Shown: positions 28,107 to 41,018, numbered from the stretch's first letter. The stretch is DNA of 64,000 nucleotides from Alphaproteobacteria bacterium (GCA_018654745.1 JABILA010000120.1:62001-126000); one strand, 5' to 3'. Numbers and translations: made by a program. Notes: generated from the letters alone by a model not told the origin.

Positions 28107-28859
28107 ATGCACGATGATCAAGTCCAACACCGGGCCAGAAATTACCCTTATGAAAGGGCAGCGCATTCATTTGTCTATGATTGCGGTGACATCACACATT
28201 TGCCAGAAGATTTTGTTGCGCTGATCGAAGGTCGACATCCTGTGCTGGCTTTTGGCTCGAATGCCGCACCTGAGCAATTGCGCCGCAAATATGGTGATCA
28301 GACAAACGCCAGGTTTGCTGTTACCCGGGCCACATTGCAGGGCTATGATGTCGTCTATTCTGCTCATTTGACATCTTATGGCGCGGTGCCGGCAACATTG
28401 GCGCCATCGCCAGGCGCCATACTTGAAACCTGGATAACATGGCTGGATGAAGACCAACTTGCCCATATGCATACGACCGAAATGGGGGCAGGGGGCGGGG
28501 CCGATGTTAATTACGCTTACGGGCATTTACAGGAAATCAATCTGGGTGTTGCAGATATCGGCGTGAAATTGGCGTCAGTCGATGTTTATCTGTCTAACTT
28601 CGGTGCGCTTGCCCTGACGGACGCCCCGTTAGCTTTCAGCCGCATCACAGCATCAAACCGGAAATTTGAAGAACGCGACAAAGTATCTGTGTTGGAGGGT
28701 GTGCGGGACAGTCTTGCGCCTGATCTTGATCTTGATAAATTTGTTCATGTTGTAGTCGGAGACAAAAGCCAGCGGGCTTGCTGGGGGGAGGCGTTGAAAG
28801 CAACTGCGCATCCTTTGGATTTTCCGGATTTTCTGAACCTTGTACCCGGACCGGAATGA
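28107..28859 (+). CDS. Hypothetical protein with a gamma-glutamylcyclotransferase-like FGSN motif
   Basis: A 250-residue soluble protein. The segment VLAFGSNAAPEQLRRKYG (about residues 45-62) resembles the (Y/F)GSN loop at the start of gamma-glutamylcyclotransferase-like folds, but I see no confident full-length match. The C-terminal half contains many aromatic and acidic residues and ends DFPDFLNLVPGPE. Either ATG 28107 or TTG 28092 (GGCGGGG 4-5 nt upstream) could be the start. It precedes the amidase gene by 43 nt on the same strand and may share its transcript. Confidence 0.65.
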   Translation: MHDDQVQHRARNYPYERAAHSFVYDCGDITHLPEDFVALIEGRHPVLAFGSNAAPEQLRRKYGDQTNARFAVTRATLQGYDVVYSAHLTSYGAVPATLAPSPGAILETWITWLDEDQLAHMHTTEMGAGGGADVNYAYGHLQEINLGVADIGVKLASVDVYLSNFGALALTDAPLAFSRITASNRKFEERDKVSVLEGVRDSLAPDLDLDKFVHVVVGDKSQRACWGEALKATAHPLDFPDFLNLVPGPE

Positions 28860-28902
28860 TCTTTGTTGACGGCGCTTACGGTAGTAATCAGGGAGAATAT
28901 TG

Positions 28903-30318
28903 ATGTCGGATGAATTATGGCGATTGGGTGCGGTGAAAACGGCTGCGATGATCGCATCCGGGGACGTCAGCAGTGCTGAGGTAACCGAATCCCATCTTGC
29001 TCGTATGGCAAAGGTTAACCCGGCATTGAATGCTGTTACCAACGATTTGTCCGTATCTGCAAGGGCGACGGCCATTGAAGCCGACAGGGCCACCGCGGCA
29101 AATGAAGCCGGAGGTCAATTGCATGGTGTGCCAATGACGATTAAGGAGAATGTTGATCAGGCAGGTTACAGCACGCCAAACGGTATCGTTGCCTTGAATG
29201 ACGCCATCGCGACGGATGATTCTCCCGTTGTCGCAAATGTGCGTGAAGCAGGAGCTGTAATTCTGGGGCGCACAAACACACCGGAATTCAGTTTTCGCTG
29301 GTTTACGGACAATGATCTGAGGGGGATGACCAATAACCCCTGGGATGAAACACGTACACCCGGAGGGTCCAGCGGTGGAGCCGCAGCGTCCCTCGCGGCA
29401 GGTGTAGGATGTCTTGCGCACGGCAATGATCTGGGTGGTAGTTTGCGCTATCCCGCGTATTGTTGCGGTCTGGCCACCATACGCCCCAGCCTGGGCCGGG
29501 TTGCAGCCTATAATCCCGGAGCCCCCGAAGAGCGCACGCCTGCTCAACAATTAATGTCCGTACAAGGACCAATTGGTCGCTCAGTTGCCGATGTGCGGCT
29601 TGGTCTTGAAGTCATGGCAGGAACTGATTGGCGTGACCCCTGGCAATCAGCACCGCAGTCCATGTTGGAAAAAGCAAGCGAACCTATCCGCGTTGCCGTT
29701 AGTGCTGACCCAATTGGTGTCGGTGTTGACCCATCAGTTGCGGAGGCCGTTTGGCAAGCAGCAGCCTGGCTCTCCAGTGCCGGATACGAAATTACTGAAG
29801 TCGATCCACCAGAAGCCGCAAAAATTGCTGAGGATTGGCGACGTCTTATCTTTACTGAAGCTGCTCAATTGATGTCGCCGACGATCGCCGAAATCGGTTC
29901 ATTAAATTGCCAACAGGTTTTTGATGATTATATCTACAGCGTCGACCAGTTGGATCTGCCAGGCTACATGCGGGTGATGGCAGATCGCACTCGTCAGCGA
30001 CGGTTATGGGCGGGTTTCATGCAGGAAAACCCTCTATTGCTGATGCCAGTGTCAGGCGAAGTGCCCATGCCACAAAATGATGACCTGCAAGGCAAGTCGC
30101 GGGTCAAATCCATGCTGGATGCACAGGCACCTTTGTATATCGTCAATCATCTCGGTTTGCCTGCCGCTTCGGTCCCGACAGGGCTCGTGAACGGTGTACC
30201 CATGGGTGTGCAGATTGTCGGACAGGCTTTCCGTGAAGACCTGTGTCTGGACGCAGCACAAGTGATCGAAAATAAAGTTGGGATTTTGTGTGAGCAGTTG
30301 TGGGCGCGCGAAGAGTGA
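28903..30318 (+). CDS. Amidase signature family enzyme
   Basis: A 471-residue amidohydrolase of the amidase-signature family (Ser-cisSer-Lys triad). The Lys lies in PMTIKENVDQ (about residue 79), the first Ser in the Gly/Ser-rich GGSSGGAAAS (about 153-162) and the nucleophile in NDLGGSLRYPA, where most relatives have a GTDxGGS variant. GGGAG lies 7 nt before ATG 28903. GatA is less likely because there are no gatC/gatB neighbours. The substrate (amide, carbamate or aryl ester) cannot be read from sequence. Confidence 0.9.
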   Translation: MSDELWRLGAVKTAAMIASGDVSSAEVTESHLARMAKVNPALNAVTNDLSVSARATAIEADRATAANEAGGQLHGVPMTIKENVDQAGYSTPNGIVALNDAIATDDSPVVANVREAGAVILGRTNTPEFSFRWFTDNDLRGMTNNPWDETRTPGGSSGGAAASLAAGVGCLAHGNDLGGSLRYPAYCCGLATIRPSLGRVAAYNPGAPEERTPAQQLMSVQGPIGRSVADVRLGLEVMAGTDWRDPWQSAPQSMLEKASEPIRVAVSADPIGVGVDPSVAEAVWQAAAWLSSAGYEITEVDPPEAAKIAEDWRRLIFTEAAQLMSPTIAEIGSLNCQQVFDDYIYSVDQLDLPGYMRVMADRTRQRRLWAGFMQENPLLLMPVSGEVPMPQNDDLQGKSRVKSMLDAQAPLYIVNHLGLPAASVPTGLVNGVPMGVQIVGQAFREDLCLDAAQVIENKVGILCEQLWAREE

Positions 30319-30328
30319 CTATATCTGC

Positions 30329-32236
30329 TTAATCGGTTTTACCCGAACCGGATACAGGGAATTCAATCCAGAATTTTGATCCGTGGCCAATGTCACTTTC
30401 AACGCCAATTGTTCCACCCATTACGTCGGTCAGTCGCTTCGCTATCGTCAGGCCAATTCCGGCGCCGGCGATTTCTCCTGTCTCTCTGCCAAGGCGGTTG
30501 AAGGGTTCAAAAACGGCGGTTTGATCTTCCGGTGAAATTCCCGGACCCGAGTCGGAGACCATGATCCTGACTTTGTTTTCCGAGGTGTCTTCACAAATCA
30601 GGGCAATTGAACTTTCTGCTTCGCAATAACTGACAGCATTGGTCAGAAGGATCAGCATGATTTGTCTAAGGCGGTTATAGTCAACCTTGATTGCGCGATC
30701 TGTCCTGAATTCGCTGCTAACGATCTGGCCTTTATCTGCTGCCAAATTGTCCACTACCTCCAGACACTCATGAAAAACGTCACGCATGACAATTTCTTCG
30801 GCAGAAATCTGCAATCGACCAGCCTCTATACTCGATAGGTCAAGCACCTGATCTATTAAATCAAGAAGCTGACGGGTGCTATCCAGTATTTGATCGACAT
30901 TCTCTATTTGATTTTCACTCAATGGCTCGTCGTCGCCGGATGCCAACATCTGACCATAGCCGTAAACCATATTAAGTGGCGTCCTCAATTCGTGGCTCAT
31001 GGTTGAGAGAAATTCAGATTTTGCGAGGTTTGCAGACTCAGCAAGGTTTTTGGCTTGATTCAGCGACCGTTCACTTTCGATTTGTGATGTCACGTCCTTG
31101 CCGGTTCCCTGATAACCCAGAAAAACACCGTTGTCGTCGTAGATTGGCAGCCCATTGATGGACAAAAAAACAATTGTCCCATCGGCCATTTCCCGGGGAT
31201 GAACAAAGTTCTGGAAAGGCCTTTTGTTGGCGAGGTCATCCAGATGATTTCGCCACAGGCTGTCTGTGAGATAGGGAATACCTGTTTCCTGCCGCGTTTT
31301 ACCCAGTAGGACGGATTTTTCAACTCCGGTTATTGCTGAAAAACGGTCGGAGAAATAGGAGAATCGCAGTTGGTCATCCATTTCCCAAAACCAGTCGGAT
31401 GCAGAACTGGCAAATGTCTGGAACCTGGCTTCGCTTTGCTTCAAATCTTCTGTCCGCTCTTTGACTCGTGCTTCCAGTTCGTCATTGAATGATTTGAGAT
31501 AATCCTTTTCGTCCGAATGGGCCTTGCCGACGTCTTCAAGCATTGTGCGAACTGATCTGTAAAGATCGCCAAGTTCATCGTCACGGGCCAATCCTTTTCC
31601 GGGAACTTTCGCGCTTCGTCCACCGCCTTCCAATAGTCCGGCACGCAGCGCAAGAACTGAATCCAGAATTTTGAATTTCAGAACCAGCAACGTCGAAAAT
31701 GTTACAAAAAGGGAAATGACCAGAGTCAGAAGACTCACCCTTGTGACGAAATCGAACAGCTCGTCATCAATATGGGATGCGTCAAACCTGAGCGTGACGG
31801 ATTGACGAACAAATGCCTCACGTTTCGGCCAATATACATCATAGCTCAGTCCGTCAGCGCTACGTCGGTTTTGTTTCAAATTGGAGTTTTTGTCTGGGTT
31901 TGGCAGCATGGGCCGTGAGCCTAAGACGATGTCCGTGCCAGCTTCAGGTGAAATAACAACACCAATGATACGCTTTGCTTGCATCAATATTCTGGCGTGC
32001 TTCAAGGGTCCTTCCAGGTTGAGATGATCAACCGATCGTATTGCCTCAAACAATTGTTCGCCCTGCCTGTCCATTTGGGAGAGGATGACTTCTTCCTGAC
32101 GAAGGTAGGACGGAATGAGTACAATAATTTCAATGACGATGATTGAGGCAAATACGGCAATGCCAATTCGTCGACCCAGAATCGAACTGAAAATACCTGT
32201 ATCAGTATATTTTTTTTGACTAACTAATTCAGACAT
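30329..32236 (-). CDS. Membrane sensor histidine kinase with PAS domain
   Basis: A 635-residue two-component sensor. Two membrane helices (about residues 24-44 and 165-190) enclose a periplasmic sensor region. A HAMP-like linker, a coiled coil (about 235-265) and a PAS domain (about 270-385, FWEMDDQLRFSYFSD) follow. The HisKA motif is FLSTMSHELRTPLN (phospho-acceptor His near 412), and the ATPase domain carries VSDSGPGISPED and GAGIGLTIAKRL. No response regulator lies next to it, so it is an orphan kinase. It converges with the amidase gene, 10 bp apart. Confidence 0.92.
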   Translation of the reverse strand: MSELVSQKKYTDTGIFSSILGRRIGIAVFASIIVIEIIVLIPSYLRQEEVILSQMDRQGEQLFEAIRSVDHLNLEGPLKHARILMQAKRIIGVVISPEAGTDIVLGSRPMLPNPDKNSNLKQNRRSADGLSYDVYWPKREAFVRQSVTLRFDASHIDDELFDFVTRVSLLTLVISLFVTFSTLLVLKFKILDSVLALRAGLLEGGGRSAKVPGKGLARDDELGDLYRSVRTMLEDVGKAHSDEKDYLKSFNDELEARVKERTEDLKQSEARFQTFASSASDWFWEMDDQLRFSYFSDRFSAITGVEKSVLLGKTRQETGIPYLTDSLWRNHLDDLANKRPFQNFVHPREMADGTIVFLSINGLPIYDDNGVFLGYQGTGKDVTSQIESERSLNQAKNLAESANLAKSEFLSTMSHELRTPLNMVYGYGQMLASGDDEPLSENQIENVDQILDSTRQLLDLIDQVLDLSSIEAGRLQISAEEIVMRDVFHECLEVVDNLAADKGQIVSSEFRTDRAIKVDYNRLRQIMLILLTNAVSYCEAESSIALICEDTSENKVRIMVSDSGPGISPEDQTAVFEPFNRLGRETGEIAGAGIGLTIAKRLTDVMGGTIGVESDIGHGSKFWIEFPVSGSGKTD

Positions 32237-32433
32237 TCAACCAACTGCCAAACCCGATACCAAGCAACTACTATTCGATAAGAATTCAAGCTGACACTTA
32301 ACTACTGTCGAGCCTATGCCAAACATGGTTTTCCACCTACGCGAAACTGCGCAGTACTAATGCAGGCAAAAGTATATTACGTAAATTCGTTGTCCTGGAT
32401 CAACATCAAGTTCCAGGAAAGTTTTCTACCCGA

Positions 32434-32631
32434 TCAGGCGTCGACGTCGACACCTCCGCGGCGTTCAGCGGCGACTTGCTCCCGTTGACGGCGATCGGCT
32501 TTTTCACCTCTGCTTACATCTTCGCGTGCAGCGATGTCAGAGTTTTTTGCAGAATCACGTCTCTCGACAGAGGCATCCACTCTTTGGTTAAAACTGGCCT
32601 TCGCAGACGCAGCAGCTGATCCTACAGGCAT
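32434..32631 (-). CDS. Small hydrophilic hypothetical protein (65 residues)
   Basis: A very polar protein rich in Ala, Arg, Glu and Asp (for example SVERRDSAKNSDIAARED), with no membrane segment and likely helical. The strong ribosome site AAAGGAG lies 7 nt before the ATG, which supports a real gene despite its size. It sits alone between two AT-rich gaps. I do not recognise the family. Confidence 0.65.
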   Translation of the reverse strand: MPVGSAAASAKASFNQRVDASVERRDSAKNSDIAAREDVSRGEKADRRQREQVAAERRGGVDVDA

Positions 32632-32870
32632 GTGAAACTCCTTTCACGAATGAAAACAGCGCATCGCAGTACTTAATTTTGTCTTATGATAACAAATTTC
32701 AAGCTAAAAACCAATCGATTAATACTTGAACAGCATCAAACGGATATTTGATAGATGTCAAACTATGTAAATATTTCAACGTCTAGCGCTATTTGTTCAA
32801 TGTAATTTGCCATCCATAAGCTGCAGATCTCTCTGGAAACCTGTTTGCGCCCGCAACTAACTTCTCTGAT

Positions 32871-33845
32871 CTAGATAACCTGACCGGCAACAATAGACAG
32901 AAAGACAATCAGACCCAGACCCAGGTAGTGATTGGATTTGAATTTGGTCAGACAATCGGCCCAGTCATCTATATCGAGCGTGATAATTTGCCAGGCCAGA
33001 TGCGCGGCGGCGAAGATAAGGCCTACGTAAAAGGCCCAGGATAATTGCGCGATCCAGCCGGCCGCTGCGATACCACCCAGGGCGATCAGATAGAATACTA
33101 CAAGCCAGTTTTTGGTCTTTGCACCAAATCGCAGAGCAGTGGATTTGACACCAATCATGATGTCGTCATCTTTGTCTTGATGTGCGTAGATTGTGTCATA
33201 GCCCAAAGTCCAGGCGATACCGGCTGCATAAAGTGCAAATGCTGCTGGAGAGAGTGTGCCAGTCACTGCAGCCCAACCCAATAACGCGCCCCAATTAAAT
33301 GCCAGACCCAGCCCAAATTGTGGCCAATAGGTAAAACGTTTCATAAAAGGATAAATGACAACAATCAGAAGGGAGGCCACACCAGTTGCAATTGCAAAGT
33401 TGTTAAACGTCAACAATACGCCCAAGCCAATCAGGCATAATAATCCCATCCAGATGGCAGCCTGCAAGACGCTGACCTGACCAGACGGGATCGGCCGTTT
33501 GGCTGTTCGTTCGACTTTTCCATCAAAATTCCGGTCAGCGATATCATTCAAGGTGCAACCGGCTCCGCGCATGACGAAGGCGCCAACAAAAAATAAAGCT
33601 ATCAACAGAGGGTCGGGCCAACCAGGCGCCGGCGCGGTGGGCCAACGGAATACACTTGTCTCGGAAGCCACCAGTGCCAGCGACCACCAACAAGGCCATA
33701 ACAACAACCACGACCCAATGGGGCGATCAAAGCGACCGAGCTTCAAATAGGGCTTGAACCAATCCGGTGCCTGGCGGTCGACCCAGTTATCGGCACCTGC
33801 GTCGGCAATCACATTCTGGTCGGTAGGTTGGGGGTGTTTTGGCAT
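32871..33845 (-). CDS. ubiA: 4-hydroxybenzoate polyprenyltransferase
   Basis: Integral membrane prenyltransferase that attaches the polyprenyl tail to 4-hydroxybenzoate in ubiquinone synthesis. The 324-residue protein has the two Asp-rich motifs, NDIADRNFDGKVERT (about residues 100-114) and YDTIYAHQDKDDD (about 214-226), and about eight helices. It is divergent from rsmE (64-bp gap), and the ubiA-rsmE-gshA layout is common in this group. It works with UbiD encoded 6 kb away. Confidence 0.95.
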   Translation of the reverse strand: MPKHPQPTDQNVIADAGADNWVDRQAPDWFKPYLKLGRFDRPIGSWLLLWPCWWSLALVASETSVFRWPTAPAPGWPDPLLIALFFVGAFVMRGAGCTLNDIADRNFDGKVERTAKRPIPSGQVSVLQAAIWMGLLCLIGLGVLLTFNNFAIATGVASLLIVVIYPFMKRFTYWPQFGLGLAFNWGALLGWAAVTGTLSPAAFALYAAGIAWTLGYDTIYAHQDKDDDIMIGVKSTALRFGAKTKNWLVVFYLIALGGIAAAGWIAQLSWAFYVGLIFAAAHLAWQIITLDIDDWADCLTKFKSNHYLGLGLIVFLSIVAGQVI

Positions 33846-33909
33846 GCCTAATGCTGTAGCTTCTTATGGAACCAGCTTCAAGATATCTGACGGTAATAAT
33901 CGATCTGCC

Positions 33910-34668
33910 ATGACCGCAAAAGCAAAAACCAGGCTTTATGTCGAGGTTCCACTGTCTCAGGAAGGCATTGTCGAGCTTTCAAAAGACAAAGCACACTTTC
34001 TGAAAAATGTTCTACGTCTTTCTCCGGGAGATTCCGTCGCCTTCTTTAATGGCGCGGATGGTGAATGGTTCGGGCGACTGGACGTCTTGTCCAAAAATAC
34101 AGCGACAGCAGTGCTTGATCATCAGTCCAGGCCTCAATCGCCCATGCCCGATGTCTGGCTGGTCTTTGCGCCGATCAAACGCGCCCGGATCGATTTTGTG
34201 GCTGAAAAAGCAACCGAACTTGGTGTCGCCCAAATCCGCCCTGTGATTACGCGCCGTACCGTCATGGCCCGGGTGAATACCGGACGGCTGGAAGCCAATG
34301 CCCTTGAGGCCTCCGAACAATGTGAACGTCTTGACGTGCCGCAAGTGTATGAGCCCGAACAACTGAACAAGGTTCTGGATAATTGGCCAGAGGGGCGACG
34401 GATTCTGTGGTGTGATGAAGGCGCCAGCGGCGGACCCATCGCACAGGCTTTGGCAAATCTTGATGAACAGGCGAAAAGCGATCCATGGGCCATTTTGATT
34501 GGCCCTGAAGGTGGGTTTGACGAGGTTGAACGCAACCGGTTGATTGAATTTCCGGACGCATTGGCGGTCACACTGGGCCCCAGACTATTACGAGCGGATA
34601 CGGCAGCGGCGGCAGCTCTGGCGATCTGGCAGGCCTGGGTCGGTGACTGGGACCTCACGCCAACTTGA
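33910..34668 (+). CDS. rsmE: 16S rRNA (uracil-1498-N3)-methyltransferase RsmE
   Basis: SAM-dependent SPOUT methyltransferase acting on 30S ribosomes. The 252-residue protein has an N-terminal PUA-like domain (LSKDKAHFLKNVLRLSPGD), then the knot region with VFAPIKRARIDFVAEKATELGV, ILIGPEGGFDEVE and LGPRLLRADTA. ATG 33910 is chosen because upstream in-frame ATGs run into ubiA and lack similarity. It is divergent from ubiA. Confidence 0.95.
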   Translation: MTAKAKTRLYVEVPLSQEGIVELSKDKAHFLKNVLRLSPGDSVAFFNGADGEWFGRLDVLSKNTATAVLDHQSRPQSPMPDVWLVFAPIKRARIDFVAEKATELGVAQIRPVITRRTVMARVNTGRLEANALEASEQCERLDVPQVYEPEQLNKVLDNWPEGRRILWCDEGASGGPIAQALANLDEQAKSDPWAILIGPEGGFDEVERNRLIEFPDALAVTLGPRLLRADTAAAAALAIWQAWVGDWDLTPT

Positions 34669-34777
34669 TATTTCGCTTGTGTTGTATGGACTTGCTGCCC
34701 ATGTCTTGTTCCTGTAAGTGATCTTAACACTCCTTAATGCATCCGCATGACCCCCGTTGAAGAATTGCGAGAAGTAC

Positions 34778-36139
34778 GTGGCTGACAATCCAAAATCCAG
34801 CATTATTGTTGAAAACAAGGCCCAGATGGTCGAGTACCTTGAAAAAGGTAACAAGCCCGCCCCCGATTGGCGCATTGGCACCGAGCACGAGAAATTCGGC
34901 TTTCGCCTGGATGACCTGCGGCCCCTTGAATATGACGGCCCCAAGGGTATCGCCAGGCTTTTTGAAGGCATGCAAAAGTTTGGATGGCAGCCAATTCTGG
35001 AAGACGGCAAGCCCATCGCCATGGCCATGGATGGCCAATCCATCACCTTGGAACCAGGGGGCCAATTCGAGCTGTCGGGTGCACCATTGGAAAATCTCAA
35101 TCAGACCTGTGATGAGGTCAATACCCACCTGCGCCAGATTAAGGAAGTCGCCGGAGAAATGGGTGTCGGATTTTTGGGTCTCGGTTTTCAGCCCAAATGG
35201 GGTATCGACGATATTCCGATCATGCCCAAGGGTCGCTACAAGTTAATGCGCGATTATATGCCGACCCGCGGCAAGCTGGGCCGGGATATGATGTTCCGCA
35301 CATCAACGGTTCAGGTAAATCTCGATTTTGCCTCCGAAGCGGATATGGTGCAGAAATATCGTGTTGCTCTGGCCTTGCAGCCAGTGGGCACAGCCCTTTT
35401 TGCCAATTCACCCTTCACCGAAGGCAAACCCAACGGCTATCTCAGTTATCGCAGTCATATCTGGACAGACGTAGATCCTGATCGTACAGGCCAGGTCCCC
35501 TTTGTATTTGAGGACGGCTTTGGGTTTGAGCGCTACGTTGACTATGCCCTTGATGTGCCAATGTATTTTGTCTATCGCGATGGCAAATATATCAATGCAC
35601 TGGGCCAGTCATTCCGTGATTTCCTGAAAGGGGATTTGCCTGCATTGCCTGGCGAGAAAGCCACCATGCTGGACTGGGAAAACCATCTGACGACCTTGTT
35701 CCCGGAAGTCCGTTTGAAGCAATTCATTGAATTGCGTGGTGCCGATGGCGGTCAGTGGCGCAGGCTTTGTGCCATGCCCGCCCTGTGGACAGGTGTGCTT
35801 TATGATGACGCTGCTTGTGCTGCCGCCTGGGATCTCTGTAAGGACTGGACGACAGAAGACCGCGCCAATCTGATGCACGGTGTGGCCCGCGAAGGCATCC
35901 AGTTTGATTTCAAGGGCCGTAAAGTAAAAGATCTGGCAGCAGACGTCATCGAGATTGCCAACGACGGCCTCAAGGCCCGTAACCGCACCGATAGCTTTGG
36001 CGATGACGAACGCCATTTCCTCTCAGCCGTCAAACTGGTCATCGAAGACGGTCGCACCCCGGCGGAAGAATTGCTGGAAGCCTACCACGGCCGCTGGAAT
36101 GGCTCTGTCGATCCAGTGTTTGAGGAATATGCCTACTAA
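34778..36139 (+). CDS. gshA: Glutamate-cysteine ligase (plant/alphaproteobacterial type)
   Basis: First step of glutathione synthesis, ligating glutamate and cysteine with ATP. The 453-residue protein is the GshA type shared by alphaproteobacteria and plants, with GTEHEKFGF (about residues 34-42), LEPGGQFELSGAP and YMPTRGKLGRDMMFRT. The start is uncertain: GTG 34778 follows GAGAAG, while TTG 34757 would add seven residues. Confidence 0.94.
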   Translation: MADNPKSSIIVENKAQMVEYLEKGNKPAPDWRIGTEHEKFGFRLDDLRPLEYDGPKGIARLFEGMQKFGWQPILEDGKPIAMAMDGQSITLEPGGQFELSGAPLENLNQTCDEVNTHLRQIKEVAGEMGVGFLGLGFQPKWGIDDIPIMPKGRYKLMRDYMPTRGKLGRDMMFRTSTVQVNLDFASEADMVQKYRVALALQPVGTALFANSPFTEGKPNGYLSYRSHIWTDVDPDRTGQVPFVFEDGFGFERYVDYALDVPMYFVYRDGKYINALGQSFRDFLKGDLPALPGEKATMLDWENHLTTLFPEVRLKQFIELRGADGGQWRRLCAMPALWTGVLYDDAACAAAWDLCKDWTTEDRANLMHGVAREGIQFDFKGRKVKDLAADVIEIANDGLKARNRTDSFGDDERHFLSAVKLVIEDGRTPAEELLEAYHGRWNGSVDPVFEEYAY

Positions 36140-36249
36140 CAATAAACGGGCTGGTATTCACAGGCGGGGCAGGGTATAAGCCCCGCTACAAGCGGCCAGG
36201 CGTGAAATCCGGTCGTTTTTCTGAATTTTTGATTTGAGGCATTCGAGCC

Positions 36250-36570
36250 ATGCAGACGGTTCTTCTTGTTGTTCATGTAATGTTGGCCCTGGCCATGATC
36301 GTGACTGTTCTTCTTCAGCGTTCCGAAGGTGGAGCGTTGGGTATTGGCGGCGGTGGTGGCGGTGGTGCCGGTGGCGGTCTTATGACAGGACGCGGTGCGG
36401 CGAACCTTTTGACCAGAACTACTGCGTTTTTGGCGACCGGTTTTTTTGCGACCAGTATTCTGCTGGCGGTAATGGCTGGCGGAGATCGGGCACCAACATC
36501 TGTGATTGATAGTGCGCCAGTTCAGCAACAACCTGTGGCCCCGGCTGGCCCTTCGGTACCCAAGCAATAA
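36250..36570 (+). CDS. secG: Preprotein translocase subunit SecG
   Basis: Accessory subunit of the SecYEG translocon. The 106-residue protein has two membrane helices (about residues 3-22 and 57-76) around a long Gly-rich loop (IGGGGGGGAGGG), then a Gln/Pro-rich tail. It heads the secG-pyrG-kdsA-eno-ftsB block; in related genomes tpiA lies directly upstream. A perfect terminator follows at 36594-36615. Confidence 0.95.
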   Translation: MQTVLLVVHVMLALAMIVTVLLQRSEGGALGIGGGGGGGAGGGLMTGRGAANLLTRTTAFLATGFFATSILLAVMAGGDRAPTSVIDSAPVQQQPVAPAGPSVPKQ

Positions 36571-36593
36571 GACCGGAAAAGCCATAAGGAATT

Positions 36594-36626
36594 GAGGCGG
36601 CTTTTGAGCCGCCTCTTCTTTTGTCT
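36594..36626 (+). terminator. Rho-independent terminator of secG
   Basis: A perfect 9-bp stem GAGGCGGCT (36594-36602) / AGCCGCCTC (36607-36615) with a 4-nt loop is followed by a T-rich TTCTTTTGTCT. It separates secG from pyrG, which must have its own promoter in 36627-36712. Confidence 0.8.
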
Positions 36627-36682
36627 GATTCAGGCAATTTTACGGAAAAAAACACCACATTTAGTAAACTGATGCTTTGTGA

Positions 36683-38341
<1,659 letters not shown>

Positions 38342-38344
38342 GTG

Positions 38345-40508
<2,164 letters not shown>

Positions 40509-40520
40509 CTGTCCCAGTCT

Positions 40521-40637
40521 GAATCATATTCCCGATTTGAATCACATTAACTGAGTCATATTGGCAACAAACCTGGCTAAATATCAGACTTTAAACGTTT
40601 TTCTATTGACCTGAAGGACTCAGGTGTGATTCGATTC
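40521..40637. promoter_or_regulatory. Cluster of six GANTC (CcrM) methylation sites upstream of ftsB
   Basis: GANTC occurs at 40521, 40539, 40553, 40617, 40628 and 40633, six times in 117 bp, where about 0.5 is expected by chance. In alphaproteobacteria the CcrM methyltransferase modifies GANTC and, with GcrA, times transcription of cell-cycle genes. The cluster covers the whole ftsB upstream region; a cell-cycle role is inferred. Confidence 0.6.
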
Positions 40638-40641
40638 AGGT

Positions 40642-40953
40642 ATGAGCTTGATGCACGAAATACGTCGACGCGCCCGCCACGCTGTTGTGCCCTTAATCTG
40701 CACATCGGTGCTGGGGTATTTTGGCTATCATGCGGTGCAGGGCGACAGGGGGATGTCTGCCTGGGTTAACCTTGGCCAGCAGATAAAGGGTGTCGAGGCG
40801 CAAATTGCTGTTAACAAAACAGTGCTGGACCGGATGGAACACCGCGTATCCCTGTTGCGTAGTAACGGTCTGTCCCGCGATATGCTGGATGAACGCTCTC
40901 GCCAGGTTCTGGGCCTTGCCCATCCCGACGAGTTGATAATTCTGGGCAAGTAA
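40642..40953 (+). CDS. ftsB: Septum formation initiator FtsB/DivIC
   Basis: Bitopic divisome protein that links FtsQ, FtsL and FtsW/FtsI at the septum. The 103-residue protein has a single membrane helix (about residues 14-30, VVPLICTSVLGYFGYHAV), a periplasmic coiled coil (about 42-75) and LDERSRQVLGLAHPDELIIL, the conserved end of the family. ATG 40651 is a possible alternative start. It follows eno as in most alphaproteobacteria, but the usual pdhA does not come next. Confidence 0.92.
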   Translation: MSLMHEIRRRARHAVVPLICTSVLGYFGYHAVQGDRGMSAWVNLGQQIKGVEAQIAVNKTVLDRMEHRVSLLRSNGLSRDMLDERSRQVLGLAHPDELIILGK

Positions 40954-40991
40954 TTTCCGCGAGAATATTTTCTGGCTGATTTTCCAAAATA

Positions 40992-41018
40992 TTAGCACTC
41001 TCAACGTGTGAGTGATAG
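40992..41018 (+). promoter_or_regulatory. CIRCE-like HrcA operator upstream of the Usg gene
   Basis: TTAGCACTC-N9-GAGTGATAG matches the HrcA operator CIRCE (TTAGCACTC-N9-GAGTGCTAA) at 16 of 18 positions, with a perfect left half and the exact 9-nt spacing. It lies 81 bp upstream of the Usg-family start codon, in a gap that is otherwise AT-rich. CIRCE is normally found at groESL and dnaK operons. Confidence 0.6.
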
